NCBI GenBank assembly: GCA_031255115.1
Contig: JAIRTD010000233.1
Span: 1 to 10,250 of the forward strand
Length of the DNA: 10,250 nucleotides
Origin: Spirochaetaceae bacterium
GTDB taxonomy: Bacteria; Spirochaetota; Spirochaetia; Treponematales; Breznakiellaceae
Reading direction: 5' to 3'
The notes beneath the pieces are model-generated. The model did not search any database. It was not told the DNA's origin and was given only the letters and a program-made list of their open reading frames with translations. Positions 6,874-10,250 of the stretch are shown here, piece by piece. Numbering within the stretch: the first letter of the stretch is position 1; the number at the start of each line of letters is the position of its first letter. Made by a program: the position numbers and the translations under genes.

Positions 6874-6903
6874 CGGCAAAATGCTTGCCGCTATTTGTGT
6901 TTT
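6874..6903 (+). terminator. weak intrinsic terminator candidate of the PocR-AraC gene
   Basis: CGGCAA (6874-6879) and TTGCCG (6885-6890) form a perfect 6-bp stem with a 5-base loop. It is followed by CTATTTGTGTTTTC on the plus strand. The T-rich tract is interrupted, and the tail overlaps the last codons of the helicase gene on the other strand. Confidence 0.4.
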
Positions 6904-8645
6904 CTGCCCGCGCCCGGAGCCGGTTTAATCACCGGGCCGCTCCTGCGGGAAAATCCATAAGCCCGTTTTGCCGCGTCCTGGGGCATGGTGGCAAAGGAAC
7001 AGTAATTCTGCATTTCGATGGCGTCAACGAGGCGGCCGGGTACGCCGCCCGCCTTGGTAAGCAGCAGGGCTATGTCGCGGGGAGACGCGCCCTGCCGTCT
7101 TCCCAGACCCACATACACCCTCGCCGAACCCTTTGCCGGTTCTTCGTGGCCCCTGAACTTCTGGTGCCCCAGGCGCGGTTTGGGCATTTCTTCAAATTCG
7201 GTGATGTCCCGGTAGCGTCCGGTTTCGAGCAGGCTGCCATAGGCCCTGGTAATGAGAAGCTCCGCCGCCTCCTGGGCGCCCAGGGCGCGGATAAGGTCCC
7301 GGGCCAGGGCCGCGGCGCCGGTTTCCGCAGCCGGAGCAGGCTCGGCCTTTTGTACGCCGCCTGTTATCCCCGCGTCCGGAGCGGCGGTACTTTCGTCCCG
7401 CGCCGGCTTGCCGGCCCTTCCGTCAGACGCGGCGGCAGAGCCGGGTGTATCGTCAGGCGCAACGGCATCGTTAGGCGTAAGCCGATCGGCGATGAGCGAT
7501 GCAAGTATGCGTTTTTGCAGGGCCTTTAGCACGGCGGGAATGGAGGGCAGTTTCATGCGGCGTATACCGCTTCCTATGCTGCGCTCCATGCTCCGGGAAA
7601 GGTGGCTCATTCTTCCCCGTTCCTGGGGGAGTACAAAACTCAACGCAATGCCCTTGCGTCCTGCCCGGCCTGTTCTGCCTATGCGGTGTACATAGCTTTC
7701 CCGGTCATTGGGAAGATCCCAGTTGATTACATGGCTCAACGCGATAATGTCTATGCCCCGGCCCGCCACGTCGGTGGCTACCAGCATGACGCTTCTTGAA
7801 CCTGAGTTTTCTTTGCCCGCCTTAAAACGCCTCAGCGCCCGCTCCCGTTCTTCCTGGTTAAGATCGCCGTGTATGGCCTCGGCGTCATAGCCCGCTTCGG
7901 CAAGCCTTTTGGCAAGACTGTCGGCGCCCGCCTTGGTGGCGCAGAATACAAGACCGTAAAATTCTTCGGCGCTGTCGGCAATGCGCTTTAGCGCTTCAAA
8001 CTTGTCCTCTTCCCTAAGTATGATATAGAACTGTTCGACCAGGGGCTTTTCGCCGCTGTCCGCCAGGTCTTCGATAAAAGCAACCTCGCCGATATGGTCA
8101 TGAACTATTTTCAGTATGGCCTGGGGCATGGTGGCCGAAAAAAGAGCCACCCGCCTTTCGGGATTGAGCGAAGCCATGATATGTTCCACGTCTTCGAGAA
8201 AGCCCATGTCAAGCATTTCGTCGGCTTCGTCAAGAATGAACCATTCAATATGGGAGAGATCAAGGAGCTTGCGTTCCATAAGATCCATAACGCGGCCCGG
8301 CGTTCCGCATACAATTTCGGTTCCCCGTCTGAGTTCCTGAATCTGGGTTCTGATGGAAGCGCCGCCGTATACCGCCGCGATGCGGGGGAACTGAGCGCCT
8401 GAAAGGGAACGTATTTCCCTGCTGACCTGGAGGGCCAGCTCCCGTGTGGGCGTAAGAATCAGCGCCCTGGGTTCCTTTGAGGCTTCGGTGATTTTTTCTA
8501 CCAGGGGAATACCAAAGGCCGCGGTCTTTCCCGTGCCCGTTCTGGCCTTGACAATGAGATGCCCCGAATCGGCCATGAGGCGGGGAATGGCTATGCTCTG
8601 GATAGAACTCGGAGCGCTAAACCCCTTGCTTTCCAGGGCGGCCAA
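6891..8645 (-). CDS. deaD: DEAD-box ATP-dependent RNA helicase with DbpA-type RNA-binding domain
   Basis: Counted from the TTG at 8645 (584 residues), all helicase motifs are present: GF.AP.SIQ of the Q motif (8-16), ARTGTGKT (34-41), PTRELA (66-71), TPGR (115-118), DEAD (139-142), SAT (170-172), ATDVAGRGID (290-299) and HRIGRTGR (320-327). Residues about 395-505 are a low-complexity Ala/Pro/Asp linker. Residues about 508-570 (RVYVGLGRRQGASPRDIALLLT) resemble the DbpA RNA-binding domain, which directs CsdA/DbpA-type helicases to structured RNA such as ribosomal RNA. The TTG is the only standard start codon, yet the same frame reads SFSSFGLSERV just upstream. That supplies the aromatic residue of the Q motif, so real translation probably begins earlier, near 8702. 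The gene directly follows the sugar ATPase gene with which it is probably cotranscribed. The symbol is by resemblance; csdA or dbpA are possible. Confidence 0.93.
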   Translation of the reverse strand: MAALESKGFSAPSSIQSIAIPRLMADSGHLIVKARTGTGKTAAFGIPLVEKITEASKEPRALILTPTRELALQVSREIRSLSGAQFPRIAAVYGGASIRTQIQELRRGTEIVCGTPGRVMDLMERKLLDLSHIEWFILDEADEMLDMGFLEDVEHIMASLNPERRVALFSATMPQAILKIVHDHIGEVAFIEDLADSGEKPLVEQFYIILREEDKFEALKRIADSAEEFYGLVFCATKAGADSLAKRLAEAGYDAEAIHGDLNQEERERALRRFKAGKENSGSRSVMLVATDVAGRGIDIIALSHVINWDLPNDRESYVHRIGRTGRAGRKGIALSFVLPQERGRMSHLSRSMERSIGSGIRRMKLPSIPAVLKALQKRILASLIADRLTPNDAVAPDDTPGSAAASDGRAGKPARDESTAAPDAGITGGVQKAEPAPAAETGAAALARDLIRALGAQEAAELLITRAYGSLLETGRYRDITEFEEMPKPRLGHQKFRGHEEPAKGSARVYVGLGRRQGASPRDIALLLTKAGGVPGRLVDAIEMQNYCSFATMPQDAAKRAYGFSRRSGPVIKPAPGAGRKHK

Positions 8646-8702
8646 TACCCGTTCTGAAAGGCCGAAAGACGAGAAGGAACTGGTAGTTTCTGTAGATACC
8701 GT
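8646..8702 (-). other. probable N-terminal extension of the DEAD-box helicase with a non-standard start
   Basis: The helicase frame stays open upstream of TTG 8645 for 25 codons, to a TAA inside the ATPase gene. The 19 codons covered here include FSSFGLSERV, matching the F..LGLSE opening of DEAD-box proteins. No ATG, GTG or TTG exists in this part. Candidates are ACG at 8700-8702, which overlaps the ATPase stop codon TAA by one base, and ATA at 8703-8705. A GAGG at 8716-8719 lies about 10 bases upstream of the ATA. The arrangement resembles the common TAATG overlap with ATG replaced by ACG. A true rare start, coupled reinitiation or a base-call error could each explain it. Confidence 0.6.
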
Positions 8703-9826
8703 TATGCTTTGGCCGCCTCGTTATCAGGTCCGGGCAGTATGGACAACTCCGTTTCCCGGTCAAAGTACCTGGCCTTGTCCATGCGGGGAACAAAGACCGC
8801 GCTGTCGCCGACCTTAAAGCGGTGATGCGGTTCGGTTCTGGCAACCAGAGGCTGGGTTCCGGTACTGAGCCAGAGGTGAATATCCGCTCCCAGAGGTTCG
8901 ACCACGGTTATCTTGACCGGAATGCCCGCCCCTGCCTGATCTGACCCGGTATACGCAAGATCCTCGGGCCTGATACCAAAGTAGACTTCTTTACCCGCGT
9001 ATTTTTTAAGACATTCGGCATGGGCGTTATCGGGCCTGAGACTGAAGGAACCTTCCTCAAGGCTTATTGCCCCCCCCTGTTCCGTTACCCTGACGGTAAG
9101 GAAATTCATAGGCGGAGAACCGATAAAACCGGCGACGAATTTATTGACCGGATAATTGTAAAGATGAAGGGGAGAACCTATCTGCTGCACCCTGCCGTCC
9201 TTCATCACAACGATTTTATTGGCCATGGTCATGGCTTCGACCTGGTCATGGGTAACATAGATCATCGTAGCGTTAAGCCGCAAGTGAAGATCCGAAAGCT
9301 CGGCCCGCATCTGCACCCTGAGCTTGGCGTCGAGATTTGAGAGCGGTTCATCAAAAAGAAAAACCTTGGGATTGCGCACTATGGCCCGCCCTACAGCCAC
9401 CCGCTGCCGCTGACCGCCCGAAAGAGCCTTGGGCTTTCTGTCAAGGAATTTTTCGATATCGAGAATACGCGCCGCCTCATGAACCCGCTTGTCTATTTCG
9501 TTCTTGGGAACCTTTTTGATTTTAAGGCCAAAAGCCATATTGTCGTACACCGTCATGTGGGGATACAAAGCGTAGTTCTGGAATACCATGGCGATATTCC
9601 TGTCCTTGGGAGGAACATCATTCATCAATTCCCCGTCAATATACAGTTCGCCCTCGGTAATATCCTCAAGCCCGGCGACCATCCTGAGGGTAGTGGACTT
9701 GCCGCAGCCCGAAGGCCCTACCAGCACCACAAATTCCCTGTCCTCTACCACAATGTTGGCGTTATCAACCGCCTTGACATTGCCGTCGTATACCTTGGTA
9801 ATACTCTTTAATTCAACCTTTGCCAT
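8702..9826 (-). CDS. ugpC: sugar ABC transporter ATP-binding protein, UgpC/MsmK/MalK type
   Basis: A 374-residue cytoplasmic ATPase. It has Walker A GPSGCGKST (37-45), the Q-loop glutamine in VFQNYALYPHMTV (Gln83), the signature LSGGQRQRV (135-143), Walker B VFLFDEP (155-161), the D-loop SNLDAKLR and the switch histidine in YVTHDQVEAMT (His193). The C-terminal 140 residues form the TOBE-type regulatory domain, including YFGIRPEDLAY. This subfamily powers CUT1 carbohydrate importers. Stand-alone members such as MsmK and MsmX serve several transporters. No permease or binding-protein gene is next to it here, so a shared ATPase is likely, which would make ugpC, msmK and malK equally fair names. 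The ATG at 9826 is backed by AAGGGAGG (9832-9839), 5 bases upstream. Strong promoter and ribosome-binding signals suggest high expression. Confidence 0.95.
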   Translation of the reverse strand: MAKVELKSITKVYDGNVKAVDNANIVVEDREFVVLVGPSGCGKSTTLRMVAGLEDITEGELYIDGELMNDVPPKDRNIAMVFQNYALYPHMTVYDNMAFGLKIKKVPKNEIDKRVHEAARILDIEKFLDRKPKALSGGQRQRVAVGRAIVRNPKVFLFDEPLSNLDAKLRVQMRAELSDLHLRLNATMIYVTHDQVEAMTMANKIVVMKDGRVQQIGSPLHLYNYPVNKFVAGFIGSPPMNFLTVRVTEQGGAISLEEGSFSLRPDNAHAECLKKYAGKEVYFGIRPEDLAYTGSDQAGAGIPVKITVVEPLGADIHLWLSTGTQPLVARTEPHHRFKVGDSAVFVPRMDKARYFDRETELSILPGPDNEAAKA

Positions 9827-9831
9827 TACGG

Positions 9832-9839
9832 CCTCCCTT
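9832..9839 (-). promoter_or_regulatory. strong ribosome-binding site of the sugar ATPase gene
   Basis: AAGGGAGG lies 5 bases upstream of ATG 9826. Its AAGGG is also the right half of CCCTTTAAGGG. That small dyad has too short a centre to be a stable hairpin. Confidence 0.8.
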
Positions 9840-9860
9840 AAAGGGTTATCTTATAGTCCA

Positions 9861-9889
9861 AGAATAGACGGAAGAGGGGAATTTGTCAA
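9861..9889 (-). promoter_or_regulatory. sigma-70 promoter of the sugar ATPase-helicase operon
   Basis: On the minus strand a perfect TTGACA (9884-9889) and TATTCT (9861-9866, four of six matches) are separated by the optimal 17 bases. The leader to ATG 9826 would be about 27 bases. It lies directly after the U-tract of the upstream terminator, so the two genes form their own transcription unit. Confidence 0.7.
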
Positions 9890-9909
9890 GATAAGGGGCT
9901 GGAGCTCGT

Positions 9910-9980
9910 CAAAGATAAAAAGAGGGGGGCACATTTCCACGCGGCTCTTTACCCTTGCCGCATCGTCGTCGCGCCCCCCT
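9910..9980 (-). terminator. intrinsic terminator with long outer stem and nested hairpin
   Basis: On the minus strand AGGGGGGC (9973-9980) pairs perfectly with GCCCCCCT (9923-9930), and TCTTTTTATCTTT (9910-9922) follows. The 42-base interior contains a nested stem, GCGGC (9957-9961) with GCCGC (9941-9945), extendable by a wobble pair and an A-T pair. The T-run marks it as ending transcription of the gene entering from the right edge. The interior is longer than in most intrinsic terminators. Confidence 0.75.
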
Positions 9981-9982
9981 GC

Positions 9983-10004
9983 GCGCGAGCCCGTGGTCTC
10001 GCGC
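9983..10004 (-). repeat. GC-rich hairpin stacked next to the terminator
   Basis: GCGCGAG (minus strand 9998-10004) pairs with CTCGCGC (9983-9989), a perfect 7-bp stem with an 8-base loop. Only two bases separate it from the terminator stem, so the two helices could stack coaxially in the transcript. No T-run follows it directly. Confidence 0.6.
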
Positions 10005-10030
10005 TACCCCGCCAAATAAAAGCAGCTCCT

Positions 10031-10250
10031 TCATTCATCGCTGACCGGGGCGTATGTAAGGCGCAGCGCAAAGCTGGAAGGAGGTCCCGGTTCGCGGTAG
10101 ACATCGCTGAGCTGCACCTTGGAGTACGTAACGCCGTCTCCGTGGCGGATAATGTATACCTGCCCTGTGGGATTGTAGGCCGGCGGCATGCCCCGCATGG
10201 TGTAAGCCTGCCGTTTGTTAAAAAGATAGGGGATGTAGGCGGGTAAATTG
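10031..10250 (-). CDS. unrecognised protein, C-terminal end only (cut by window edge)
   Basis: The minus-strand frame from 10249 to the TGA at 10031-10033 gives 72 residues. It starts NLPAYIPYLFNKRQAYTMRG, has GQVYIIRHGDGVTYSKVQL in the middle, and ends FALRLTYAPVSDE. It looks like a beta-rich domain with aromatic residues and no membrane helix. I do not recognise the family and assign no function. The frame has no internal stop and is followed at a normal distance by a terminator on the same strand, which supports it as a real gene. Confidence 0.65.
   Translation of the reverse strand, partial: NLPAYIPYLFNKRQAYTMRGMPPAYNPTGQVYIIRHGDGVTYSKVQLSDVYREPGPPSSFALRLTYAPVSDE

Noticed and set aside
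8700..8720. Ribosomal frameshift fusing the ATPase to the helicase
   Set aside because: A -1 shift at AAA would join the frames, but there is no canonical slippery heptamer or downstream structure, and such a fusion is not known to me for these families.
9909..10034. 41-residue frame overlapping the stop codon of the right-edge gene by ATGA
   Set aside because: The overlap is suggestive, but the peptide is arginine-rich, lies wholly within the hairpins of the terminator and has no recognisable feature.

Overview
The window looks like chromosomal DNA of a spirochaete, most likely a Treponema-like member of the Spirochaetales. The evidence is a divergent FliG paralogue of the spirochaete FliG1 type, a short DUF3783 protein of the kind common in treponemes, an AraC regulator with a PocR sensor domain, and moderately GC-rich codon use. 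The assignment rests on family resemblance read by eye, not on a search. No mobile element, CRISPR array, tRNA or rRNA was seen, and gene order is dense and ordinary.

Left end (1-821): the first 139 codons of a ComM/YifB-type AAA+ protein run off the left edge on the minus strand. Divergent from it is a 74-residue DUF3783 protein. A degenerate 30-bp tandem repeat fills the convergent gap that follows.

Centre left (822-5216, minus strand): a fliG1-like gene is followed after 21 bp by a 1041-residue M16C metallopeptidase of the PreP type, probably as one operon. The divergent region upstream (5217-5409) is dense in signals. It holds a promoter placed so that the fliG1 message could be leaderless, a GC-rich inverted repeat, and a second inverted repeat overlapping the likely -35 box of the next gene.

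Centre right (5410-6890): a plus-strand PocR-AraC regulator stands alone, with no obvious target operon beside it. It converges on a DEAD-box RNA helicase across a hairpin-rich gap of about 100 bp.

Right end (6891-10250, minus strand): a stand-alone sugar-transporter ATPase (UgpC/MsmK/MalK type) with a strong promoter and ribosome-binding site is followed by a DEAD-box helicase with a DbpA-type RNA-binding tail. The conserved start of the helicase lies upstream of any ATG, GTG or TTG and abuts the ATPase stop codon, so its translation is probably coupled. Upstream of the ATPase promoter lies an elaborate double-hairpin terminator that ends an unrecognised gene entering from the right edge.

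Most of the window is housekeeping content: motility, proteolysis, sugar uptake and RNA remodelling. The least ordinary points are the helicase start, the leaderless-looking fliG1 promoter, the multi-stem terminator, the substituted EHPQ motif in FliG1 and the 30-bp repeat. No clearly new system is evident.
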